Part shown: piece by piece, positions 18,501 through 25,427 of the stretch
Position numbering within the stretch: the stretch's first letter is position 1
How the letters are laid out: every line of letters begins with the position of its first letter
Source: Sphingomonas palustris
Lineage (GTDB): Bacteria > Pseudomonadota > Alphaproteobacteria > Sphingomonadales > Sphingomonadaceae
Assembly: GCA_026225215.1 (NCBI GenBank)
Contig: JAMFSI010000110.1
Span: 1 to 64,000, forward strand
Length of the DNA: 64,000 bases
Direction: 5' to 3'
Program-made: the position numbers and the translations under genes
The notes under the pieces: model-generated
Databases searched by the model: none
The model's input: the letters and a program-made list of their open reading frames with translations, nothing else
Told to the model about the DNA's origin: nothing

Positions 18501-18755
18501 GCCCGGACCCGGCTGCGCCCGATCCTGATGACCAGCTTTGCTTTCATCCTGGGTACGGTGCCGCTGGTGGTGGCGACCGGGGCGGGGTCGGAACTGCGGC
18601 AAGCGCTGGGCACCGCGGTGTTCTTCGGGATGACCGGGGTGACCGGGTTCGGCCTGCTGTTCACCCCGACCTTCTACGTCGTATGCCGCGCGCTGGCGCA
18701 GCGCTTCGAGCGCCCGGCTCGCGCCGTGGAGCCCGGCTTGCTGCCGGCCGAATAG
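15573..18755 (+). CDS. RND multidrug efflux pump, HAE1 family
   Basis: The 1060-residue protein has the full HAE1 architecture: FFIDRPIFAAVIAVLITVVG at the N-terminus, two large periplasmic loops and 12 membrane helices. The proton-relay acidic pair is visible in VVDDAIVVVENVERN (fourth helix) and the partner lysine in LAAKNAILVVEFAK (tenth helix). It resembles MexF/AdeF-type pumps. It exports hydrophobic drugs or metabolites from the inner membrane and periplasm through the adaptor and outer-membrane channel encoded on either side. Confidence 0.96.
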   Translation: MRLSRFFIDRPIFAAVIAVLITVVGALAYFSLPISQYPNIVPPTVTVTATYPGASAETVANTVAAPIEQEINGVDNMLYMSSQSTGDGKVTITVTFKIGTNLDTAQVLVQNRVAVAVPRLPEDVQRLGVVTRKASSDFLLIVNLQSPDGSLDRNYLSNYALTQVRDRLARLDGVGDVQLFGSRDYSMRVWIDPGRAATLNLTAGEIVAALRAQNVQVSTGALGQSPDTTNQSFQVGVEMQGRLTDPQQFADVVIRTDADGHQVRVGDVARVELGAADYSINTYLSGKPTVVIATLQRPGSNALSAANAINAEMKTIAKTFPKGMEYSVIYNPTEFISQSIDAVYHTLLEAMVLVVIVILVFLQNWRAAVIPIIAIPVSLIGTFTMLAAVGYSLNNLSLFGLVLAIGIVVDDAIVVVENVERNIEEGMTPLEAARFSMDEVSGALVAIALVLCAVFVPTLFISGISGAFYQQFAVTIATATVISLVLSLTLSPALAAMLLHRPQEDATPADAPVWRRGLARAADGFNRGFARLSDGYARLTRVLVQRPGTMLTTYAALILATIGLFWVTPGGFIPQQDQGYFLCAAFLPPGASLERTDAVTREIAARILPIKGIRGAVMFAGFHGPSQTAAPNAAAIYFPFKSFDERKPDGATYDKILEQTHKAMAGYDKAMIVMLPPPTIAGIVPAGGYRLEIEDRNGGSYADLNKVAGGLLGKANQTPGLAQVYSLFDLATPRIFANVDRRKADLLGVPPERVFEALQVYLGSAFVNDFNLLGRTYHVTAQADAPYRQTVADIANLKTRSDSGAMVPLGSVATFENKTGPYRVVRYNLNPAIEVDGNVAPGYSTGQALATMQKLANDNLPAGYQAEWTGIAYQQTTAGNTAGIVFGMAVFFVGRVLAAPYESLTLPLSIIHIVPMCLLAAMLGVNIRGMDNNILTQIGLVVLIALAAKNAILVVEFAKQAEEEQGMSPVDAAVHAARTRLRPILMTSFAFILGTVPLVVATGAGSELRQALGTAVFFGMTGVTGFGLLFTPTFYVVCRALAQRFERPARAVEPGLLPAE

Positions 18756-18760
18756 GATTG

Positions 18761-20194
18761 ATGACCATGATCAGACCCAAGCCAGCCCGGCTCGTAGCGG
18801 CACTCTTGGGGTCAGCCGCGCTCTCGGCTTGTACGGTTGGCCCCAATTATACCCGGCCCGCCACCTCGCCAAGCGCCGCTGCGCCCTTTATCGGCGCTTC
18901 ATCCGGGGCCACCGGCACCCCGGCGGTCAGTACCGCCGCGCCCGACGATCACTGGTGGCAGCTTTATCGCGACCCGGTGCTCGACGGCCTCGTCACCGAT
19001 GCACTGGCGGCCAACACCGATATCCGCGTCGCCGTGGCCCATCTGGAACGAGCCCGTGCGCAACTGCGCGGCAGCCGCTCGGCGCTGCTGCCGCAGACCA
19101 CCCTTTCGGCCTCCGCCGCTGAAGAACATCTGCCGATCTCGCAAACCTTCCCAGGCTATAGCCGCACCGACGGTACGGTCGATGAAGGGCTGAACGTCGC
19201 TTATGAGGTCGATTTGTTCGGCCACGTCCGGCGCAGTATCGAGGCCGCTCACGGCGATGTCGCTGCCGCCGCCGATGACGCCGACGCGGTGCGCGTCGCC
19301 GTGGTCGCCGATACGGTACAAGCCTATGTCGATGCCGCTGCTTCGGCGCAGCGCCTGGCGGTATCACAGCATACCGTGGATCTGCTCGACCGCTCGATCC
19401 ATATCACGAACGCGCGCTTCAACGTCGGACGCTCGGACCGGCTGGATGTGATCCGCATCACCGCGCTGCACGACCAGCAGGCCGCGCTCATCCCGCAGCT
19501 ACAGGCCGATCGCGACGTGGCGCTGCTGCGGCTGGCCACGCTGACTGGTCGCACCCCGCGCGATCTGCCCGAAGCGGCGCGCGCGCGAACCAGCGCACCC
19601 GATCTGGCGCAGCCGATCCCGGTAGGCGATGGGCGAACGCTTCTGGCCAGGCGTCCGGATGTTCGTGCCGCCGAACGCCGCCTCGCTGCCGACACCGCCC
19701 GCATCGGCATCGCCACCGCCGACCTCTATCCGCGCATCTCGCTGGGCGGCGCGGTCGGCACCACCAGCCTGGGCAGCAGCGATATCCTGGGCGGCGGTCC
19801 GTTCCGCTGGATGGTCGGGCCGATGATCAGCTGGGCCTTCCCCAACCAGCAGGCAATAAGAGCGCGGATCGCCGAAGCCCGTGCTGACAGCCACGCCGAC
19901 CTCGCCACATTCGACGGCACCGTGTTGCGCGCGCTGCAAGAGACCGAGACCGCGCTATCTGCCTATCAAAACGCCGCGCTCCGCCAGCAGACGCTGACCA
20001 GCGCCCGCGACGAAGCGGCGCGGGCGGCACGGATCACCCTGGCCCGGCAACGTCAGGGCGAGATCGATTTCCTGGTCCTGCTCGACGCGCAACGCACCCT
20101 CGCCCAGACCGAAGCCGATCTGGCCGAATCGAGGCGAGCGACCGCCTTCGCCCAGGTCGATCTGTTCAAGGCGCTCGGCGGCGGCTGGCAGTAG
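18761..20194 (+). CDS. NodT-family outer-membrane efflux lipoprotein
   Basis: The 477-residue protein has a lipoprotein signal ending in LSAC at about residues 20-23, followed by TVGPNYTRP, and two OEP repeats (LVTDALAANTDIRVAVAHLERA; ARRPDVRAAERRLAADTARIGIATADLYPRISLGG). It is the TolC-like exit channel of the tripartite pump. The ATG at 18761 begins five bases after the pump stop. A truncated relic of the same family is found at 37405-37700. Confidence 0.94.
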   Translation: MTMIRPKPARLVAALLGSAALSACTVGPNYTRPATSPSAAAPFIGASSGATGTPAVSTAAPDDHWWQLYRDPVLDGLVTDALAANTDIRVAVAHLERARAQLRGSRSALLPQTTLSASAAEEHLPISQTFPGYSRTDGTVDEGLNVAYEVDLFGHVRRSIEAAHGDVAAAADDADAVRVAVVADTVQAYVDAAASAQRLAVSQHTVDLLDRSIHITNARFNVGRSDRLDVIRITALHDQQAALIPQLQADRDVALLRLATLTGRTPRDLPEAARARTSAPDLAQPIPVGDGRTLLARRPDVRAAERRLAADTARIGIATADLYPRISLGGAVGTTSLGSSDILGGGPFRWMVGPMISWAFPNQQAIRARIAEARADSHADLATFDGTVLRALQETETALSAYQNAALRQQTLTSARDEAARAARITLARQRQGEIDFLVLLDAQRTLAQTEADLAESRRATAFAQVDLFKALGGGWQ

Positions 20195-20212
20195 GCCAAG
20201 ATACGCGATGCT

Positions 20213-21493
20213 CTAATTCGGCGAAAATGGCGCGCGCAGGGTGAGACTGACATCGGGCGCGTCCTTGGTCACCCCGACTTCGACGCCAAAGTTGAGGGTC
20301 TGCTTCTCGGTCACTCGGTAAGACATTCCCATCAGCAAAGAACCCACCTGCAACCGATCCCCGCTGACCAAGCTGCCGCCGATCTCCGATTTCGCCGGGA
20401 AGAAATAGGTGTGCTCATAGCCGAGCGAGAACGAAAACCGGCGGTTGAGCGCAAAAGCAAAGCCGAGATTGCCGCTGATGCCGTTGCCGGGGTCGACGCG
20501 CCCGATCAACACGCCGCCCGCCGTGCGATTGATCGTTTTAGGGATCTGGTAGAGAAAACTGCCGCCACCAAAAATCACCACCGGGTCCGACGGCAGCAGA
20601 AAGGTCAGCCCCGGCTGCACCGCCCAGAAGCCCGACCCGGTCGCCAGGCCCTGCGCGACGCCGGATTGATCGAAGGCCACGTCGTATGGCGATGTACCGG
20701 TATCCGATTTGGCCCTGAGGCTGGCGATGAAGATCGGCCTTTCACCGACCGGATGGTTCAGCTGATAGCGTAAGCCGATTTCGATGTCGCCCAGCGCACC
20801 GGTATGCAGATTGCTCTGCTGGACGACCGAAGTCTGCCCTTGCTGGATCCCATCGATCACGTCCGAGCGATAGACAAAGGGCACTCGCACCTCGATCTCG
20901 GCATTGCGGGTCAGCCCATAGCGCGCCGTGGCAGCGGCGATCAAAGTATCGTGATCCGCGTTGCTGGCTTCGAGCTGGCCGACCTGGATGCCGGGAATCA
21001 ATTCCACCCCGTCATAAACCAGGAGGTTGCTCGAACTATTCGTGAATTCGAGCGACGGCTCGAACACCACATGCCCGGCGCGGGTGAGCACCGCAGCCCC
21101 TTCTGGCACGGCGCTGGCCTGCTGCTCTACCTTCGGCAGTTCTGGGGAGCCGCCCACCGGGCTCTTTGGCAAGGTGCTGACCGAAGCCACGGCAGGAATT
21201 TGCGGTGCCGGAGCGGGATTGGGGTTGTCCGATGGACTCGGGGACGGGCTGGCAGGCGGATCGGCCTCTGCAGCGCGCCCCTGCAGGCGATCGATCTCTT
21301 GTTGCTGTTGCTGGATGATTTTTGCCTGATCGGCAATCTGATTGCCCTGCGCCGCCAGATCGCGCCTCAGTTCGGCGACCTGGGCTGACAGATCCGGCAG
21401 GTTCTGGGCATGGGCCGGCGGACAGAAACACACCGTCGCGGCACAAAGCCAAGTCAAGCGGCTGAATCTATGTCGTATCGCCCCAAGCCCCAT
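20213..21493 (-). CDS. FapF-like outer-membrane barrel with N-terminal coiled coil
   Basis: The 426-residue protein has a signal peptide (residues 1-29, cleavage after AHA), a coiled coil at about 31-75 (AQVAELRRDL, then Gln-rich IIQQQQQEIDRLQG), a Pro-rich linker to about 120, and a C-terminal region of alternating beta strands. Pseudomonas FapF, which exports amyloid subunits, has the same plan. It is the last gene of a five-gene operon, 12 bases after the preceding stop, and converges with the efflux operon. Assignment to Fap is by layout and domain plan, not by alignment. Confidence 0.72.
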   Translation of the reverse strand: MGLGAIRHRFSRLTWLCAATVCFCPPAHAQNLPDLSAQVAELRRDLAAQGNQIADQAKIIQQQQQEIDRLQGRAAEADPPASPSPSPSDNPNPAPAPQIPAVASVSTLPKSPVGGSPELPKVEQQASAVPEGAAVLTRAGHVVFEPSLEFTNSSSNLLVYDGVELIPGIQVGQLEASNADHDTLIAAATARYGLTRNAEIEVRVPFVYRSDVIDGIQQGQTSVVQQSNLHTGALGDIEIGLRYQLNHPVGERPIFIASLRAKSDTGTSPYDVAFDQSGVAQGLATGSGFWAVQPGLTFLLPSDPVVIFGGGSFLYQIPKTINRTAGGVLIGRVDPGNGISGNLGFAFALNRRFSFSLGYEHTYFFPAKSEIGGSLVSGDRLQVGSLLMGMSYRVTEKQTLNFGVEVGVTKDAPDVSLTLRAPFSPN

Positions 21494-21505
21494 TAGTTGC
21501 CGCCC

Positions 21506-22087
21506 TCAGTTCTGCCTATTTGCCAATGCGCTCATGGCGGCCAGGGTCGTGCCGATCCGCGAGGACAGCACTCCGTTCTGGAACAGGGCATAGCCCGAAA
21601 TGTCGAGCGTCCCGGTGATGCTCTGGCTGAGCTTCACATTGCTGGCGGTATTGACGATGATATTCTGGATCGTGCCGGCGCCGCGTTGAATAAACGCGGT
21701 CTGCCCCTGATTGGCGAGCAGCACCGAAGCGGTGCCCAGGCTGAGCGTCACCCCGGTTCCGGCCAGCAAGCCCGTGCGGACCGCATCCGCGCTCGCCGGC
21801 GTCAAGGCGGCGGAATAGCTGGTGGTGACATTGCCACTGGCGTCGCTCCAACTCAGATTGGTTTGCATCGCCAGCTGATCACCCAGATAGGAGCTGATTT
21901 CGGCGCCGAACTGGATGTCGAGGCCAGCGACGGTAAAACCGCCGTGTTGCTGGGCCAGTTCAGCGTCGGTCAGGCGAGGTTCGACAAGCCGAGAAGACTC
22001 TCGCGCATGCGCCACAGGCGCCCATGCCGCGATCGCTGCCCATGTCACCGCACAAGCCATGGTCCGGCGCATGGCCGGGAACATCAT
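21506..22087 (-). CDS. Secreted FapE-like protein of the amyloid-type operon
   Basis: The 193-residue protein has a signal peptide (to about residue 25, VAHARES), then LTDAELAQQHGG, a segment also recognisable in the upstream secreted protein as LSDAELGNNRGG. The rest is rich in Asn, Thr, Ser, Gly and Ala with strand-like patterns and a C-terminal TLDISGYALFQNGVLSSRIG. Its position between the C39 peptidase and the barrel equals that of FapE. Start ATG 22087 overlaps the peptidase stop. Function beyond secretion is inferred from context. Confidence 0.65.
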   Translation of the reverse strand: MMFPAMRRTMACAVTWAAIAAWAPVAHARESSRLVEPRLTDAELAQQHGGFTVAGLDIQFGAEISSYLGDQLAMQTNLSWSDASGNVTTSYSAALTPASADAVRTGLLAGTGVTLSLGTASVLLANQGQTAFIQRGAGTIQNIIVNTASNVKLSQSITGTLDISGYALFQNGVLSSRIGTTLAAMSALANRQN

Positions 22088-22842
22088 GGGCTCACCGCGC
22101 CATTGGCGGCAGCCAGGATCACTGGGCTGATCTGGCTGAACGACGGCAGATAATTGGTGATCTGCGCCAAGGGTCTCCGCGAAACGCCCTGCGATAAGGG
22201 CACGCCAGACCACGGCACCAGCTCGTCGGCGATGTTGAAATGCGGGTCGCGATGCCCTGGATCATCGACGATCGTCAGGAATATACCGTTCCAATGCGCA
22301 GCAAGATCGGCAAAGGAATAGCGCATCAGGCCGAGCATCGGATCGCCGACAACCACTTCGCTGCTGGTGATACCCTTGACCACCACGAAATGCTTATAGC
22401 CCTTCAAATCAAGAATGATGATGCCGGGCCGGTCTATCTTCTCGAGTTCGTCTATAGTCAGGCGGAAGCCTTCGGTGGTGAAGCCGAGCCGATCCAGATA
22501 TCGCTTGATATCCAGCATCGAGAACCCGAATTTGCGGATGACCGGTTGATCGCCCGCCTGCCACATCGCCGCGAAAACAGGCCTTTCGGTGGTCGCGTGA
22601 TCGAAATTGAAACTGAGCAGGGTCGCAACGGCGGCAGACCCGCAGCTGAAATCATATTGCTGGCGGACGACCGAACGAAACGGGATTTCCGACCAACTCA
22701 TCACCGAGAGGTCGTAAGTGCCATCCGCTCCCGTCTCGACTTTGGATTTGGCCATCACCGGAGTGGAAAGCGCCTGCCACGCCAGCAAGACCCCGAGGCT
22801 GCCAACCGCCCAATTTCTCAGCGGGGCGACCGATCGGATCAT
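22084..22842 (-). CDS. Periplasmic C39-family peptidase, FapD-like
   Basis: The 252-residue protein has an N-terminal signal or anchor (about residues 8-31) and a C39 papain-like domain: Cys67 in YDFSCGSAAVATLL, His151 in LKGYKHFVVVKG and Asp167 in VVVGDP. C39 peptidases cleave leader peptides at double-glycine sites, and FapD of Pseudomonas is of this family. There is no ABC transporter domain, so it acts as a stand-alone periplasmic protease. It overlaps both neighbours by four bases. Confidence 0.82.
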   Translation of the reverse strand: MIRSVAPLRNWAVGSLGVLLAWQALSTPVMAKSKVETGADGTYDLSVMSWSEIPFRSVVRQQYDFSCGSAAVATLLSFNFDHATTERPVFAAMWQAGDQPVIRKFGFSMLDIKRYLDRLGFTTEGFRLTIDELEKIDRPGIIILDLKGYKHFVVVKGITSSEVVVGDPMLGLMRYSFADLAAHWNGIFLTIVDDPGHRDPHFNIADELVPWSGVPLSQGVSRRPLAQITNYLPSFSQISPVILAAANGAVSP

Positions 22843-23246
22843 GGGGCAACATTGATCGTCAGGTTCATCGCGCTTTGCAGACTGACTTGCGCGCCAGTAT
22901 TGATCGCGAAATTGCCGATGCCATTATAATTGGAAAAGGCACTATTCGATATATTGACGGACCCCGCCGTATAACTGCCATTCAATATATTGCCGAGAGT
23001 GTTGGAATTCAGCGTCTGGTTGCCGGCGACAATGGTCTGACCACCGCGATTATTGCCAAGCTCCGCATCGGACAGCGCCAGTTTCGGGGGGGTGTGGGCG
23101 TGTTGATCGGCGCTGCGAGCAGGCGTCGTGTTCGTGGCGCGATTACCCAATTGCGCTGGGCTGCCGACATCATCTGCCGCCAAGGCCACCGATGGAGCCG
23201 CAGCGGCCAGGCCTGCCAGCATCAGAAGAGAGACGGCATAATTCAT
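22839..23246 (-). CDS. Small secreted amyloid-candidate protein B
   Basis: The 135-residue product starts at ATG 23246 behind GGAG. It has a signal peptide ending ALAADD, a linker, LSDAELGNNRGGQTI and a C-terminal Asn/Ser/Gly-rich domain with SNSAFSNYNGIGNFAINTG. A matching block (AFSNY.GI.N...NTG) occurs in the next upstream gene. Double-glycine or similar sites could be cut by the adjacent C39 peptidase. Position and composition correspond to FapB/FapC of Pseudomonas, though the repeat motif differs. Confidence 0.7.
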   Translation of the reverse strand: MNYAVSLLMLAGLAAAAPSVALAADDVGSPAQLGNRATNTTPARSADQHAHTPPKLALSDAELGNNRGGQTIVAGNQTLNSNTLGNILNGSYTAGSVNISNSAFSNYNGIGNFAINTGAQVSLQSAMNLTINVAP

Positions 23247-23327
23247 CGAACGCACTCCGATCATGCGGCGAAAGGACATGATTACTTTCAGAATTCCGAT
23301 GCTTCGCCGGCATGATAAGGATCGCCG

Positions 23328-23816
23328 TTATTTCTCACTCAGCCCGCCATTGGCCGCGATATTATTGGCCGCCAGTGCATTGGCGGCCGGACCGGTGTTC
23401 CAGCCGTTCGCCAGAATGCCCGAATAATTCGAGAAGGCCGTGTTCCCGACGTAGTTCGAACCCGTCGGTAGGGGGGAATTTGTCGGGTTGGCGCCGGCGT
23501 TTATGGTAACGGAATTGTTAGTCGACGTAGCCATCAGTTCCTGCGTCGAGACGGTTTTCGTAGAAACACTGTTATCGACTATATTATAATTATTAGCCTC
23601 TTGTATGCCATTACTCGTTGCCGTGGCATCGGAGGTGCTATTGCTGGTACCGCTGGCGATACCGAAACTTCCCGCATTACCGACCCCGGTCGATGAGTCG
23701 TTGCTGGAAGTATTTGTCCCGGTAGTGGTCGATGTTGTCGGATCGGCTACAGCAGCCGAGGGTGCTGCAATAGCTATGAGCAGAGCGAACGACAGCGGCA
23801 TGGGACGATAAATCAT
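23328..23816 (-). CDS. Small secreted amyloid-candidate protein A
   Basis: The 162-residue protein starts at ATG 23816 (GGAG seven bases upstream). A signal peptide is followed by a low-complexity Thr/Ser/Asn/Gly region with few charged residues, then VSTQELMATSTNN and a C-terminal TAFSNYSGILANGWNTG block shared with the next gene, ending in an Asn/Ala-rich tail. Low charge, high Asn/Ser/Thr and export fit a fibre subunit. First gene of the operon. Confidence 0.68.
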   Translation of the reverse strand: MIYRPMPLSFALLIAIAAPSAAVADPTTSTTTGTNTSSNDSSTGVGNAGSFGIASGTSNSTSDATATSNGIQEANNYNIVDNSVSTKTVSTQELMATSTNNSVTINAGANPTNSPLPTGSNYVGNTAFSNYSGILANGWNTGPAANALAANNIAANGGLSEK

Positions 23817-24183
23817 CACAATACTCCTATCCGGCAGTTTCATTATCGAATGAAATCATCGTTCTTTCATGACACGAATTATAGCGCGAATCGCGAACAT
23901 CAATGCCTGAAACTCGAACAGAGTATTTGCAGCAAAAGTATGAGTCCAGCGATTTGTGCACTGCATCATGTCTGATTATAATGCCGATTATCATTTTTTC
24001 TTTTTTAATTAGAGAGTTAAATCCCCGTTAACGCTGGGATGCGGCACGCATGACACGTCGCAGCATTTATTCCCGCATCACCAGCGCCATTAGAACATCG
24101 CGGCGGAAAAGGGGCGTCGATTGTGAAATTAAGCAATGCAACACAAAGACTTAGAGCGGGATCAGAGTATCACGCAGCCTGCT
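23817..24183 (-). promoter_or_regulatory. Leader and promoter region of the amyloid-type operon
   Basis: This stretch is more AT-rich than its surroundings. On the minus strand TATAAT (complement of 23878-23883) is a possible -10 box about 60 bases before the first start codon; no good -35 is visible at 17 bases. I see no gene in the stretch. The low GC and long leader suggest regulated expression. Confidence 0.4.
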
Positions 24184-25053
24184 CTAGATAGTCGTGTGCC
24201 GCGCCAGAATATCATCCAGCAAGTCGATCAAACCAGGAGACCAGACCGTGCCGACCTCTTTCGCTGCTTCGACGGCTTCCTCCAGCTCGTTCGCCGAAGT
24301 CCGGTCGGCGGCCAAAGTGCAATAGGCCAGATAAATTGGGCCTATTACGGCATCGGCGCTCAGCCGCTGATCGAGCCTGGGGTGACGGCGGCTCGCGCGG
24401 CGCGCCGCCAGCAAGATCGCGCCAAGTCCGATCAGGCCGACTGCGACGGCGGCGCCACGGGTGATGGGCTGCGTGGTCGTAGCAATCCACCAGATCGCGC
24501 CGACGACGATGGCCACGCCGCCGCATAAAACCATAGTTTTCGCCCAACGCAAGGCGAAGAATTGGGCCCGGCGACTACCGGCCTGGCTCGGCCGACTCTC
24601 GCCGCGAACCAGCAATTCGGCTGCAATTACCATATCGAGCAGCAACCGATCGAGCGCGGCGACGCGGAACGGCAATTTGCGATAATCGGCAACGATTTCC
24701 AGTACATCATCGAGCCGAATCGGCGAGGGCAGCCAGTGATCCTGGCCCAGGGCGGAAAAGTCGATATGGCGCCAATAGGCATAGGGAGCCGCCGGCTTTT
24801 CAGCCCGCTCCAGGGCCGACGACTGCCAAAGCGGCATATTCGTGACCACCATCAATTGCTCGATGATATCAAGACCCAGCAGGATCGCCTTGTCCCGGCG
24901 ATCCGCAGGCGTGGCGGCGGCAGCTTCGATCAGGCCGTCGATCAGCGCCGAATAATGCTCATCCTGCCTGAGGTGCTGAATTTCCTGTTCGGTATCAAAC
25001 GCAAGCGGATGCTTGGCATAACTGCCTTGCTGCTCTTTGCGGGCCCACTCCAT
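24184..25053 (-). CDS. Hypothetical two-helix membrane protein
   Basis: I do not recognise this 289-residue protein. It has a soluble, helix-rich N-terminal half (residues 1-165, with ALIDGLIEAAAATPADRRDKAILLGLDIIEQL), two adjacent membrane helices at about 170-215 (TMVLCGGVAIVVGAIWWIA; GAAVAVGLIGLGAILLA) and a soluble C-terminal part of 70 residues. It lies between the amyloid-type operon and the polysaccharide synthase gene, transcribed away from the latter, so a role in matrix production is possible but unproven. Confidence 0.7.
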   Translation of the reverse strand: MEWARKEQQGSYAKHPLAFDTEQEIQHLRQDEHYSALIDGLIEAAAATPADRRDKAILLGLDIIEQLMVVTNMPLWQSSALERAEKPAAPYAYWRHIDFSALGQDHWLPSPIRLDDVLEIVADYRKLPFRVAALDRLLLDMVIAAELLVRGESRPSQAGSRRAQFFALRWAKTMVLCGGVAIVVGAIWWIATTTQPITRGAAVAVGLIGLGAILLAARRASRRHPRLDQRLSADAVIGPIYLAYCTLAADRTSANELEEAVEAAKEVGTVWSPGLIDLLDDILARHTTI

Positions 25054-25427
25054 CGCTTGTTCTCGTCATCAAACACGGGGCGGCCGCCTGCCTCTTCTCA
25101 ACACTGCCTCTTCCCGACGCTGCCTCTGCCAGTATTGCCATCATCCATACGGCATTTTGCCTGGCCGCCCTAGCCTGGAATTGGCTCGCGACTCAATCCG
25201 GCGTTTTACCTGAGCGCTTATGCGGATTGGCGTTGGCAGCTGATGGTTTCTTGTATCCACGCGCCAGCATCATGTCCGGCGTGGCTTTTGGGTGCGAAGA
25301 AAAATAAACTCAATCAATTACGTATGCTTTTTGCCGGAAAATTTCCGGGATAAGTAATTTTATACCATGCTGCGGCGCACAATTTGGTGTATAACCCGTT
25401 AACGATTGTGGGCTTCAGGGGCATTAT
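25054..25427. other. Divergent intergenic region before the synthase fusion gene
   Basis: The 374-base gap carries the promoters for the hypothetical membrane gene and the synthase fusion. The part next to the synthase (25290-25420) is AT-rich. A short dyad, CCGGAAAATTTCCGG, lies at 25335-25349. CAGGGGCATT precedes the synthase ATG. No gene is apparent. Confidence 0.45.
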
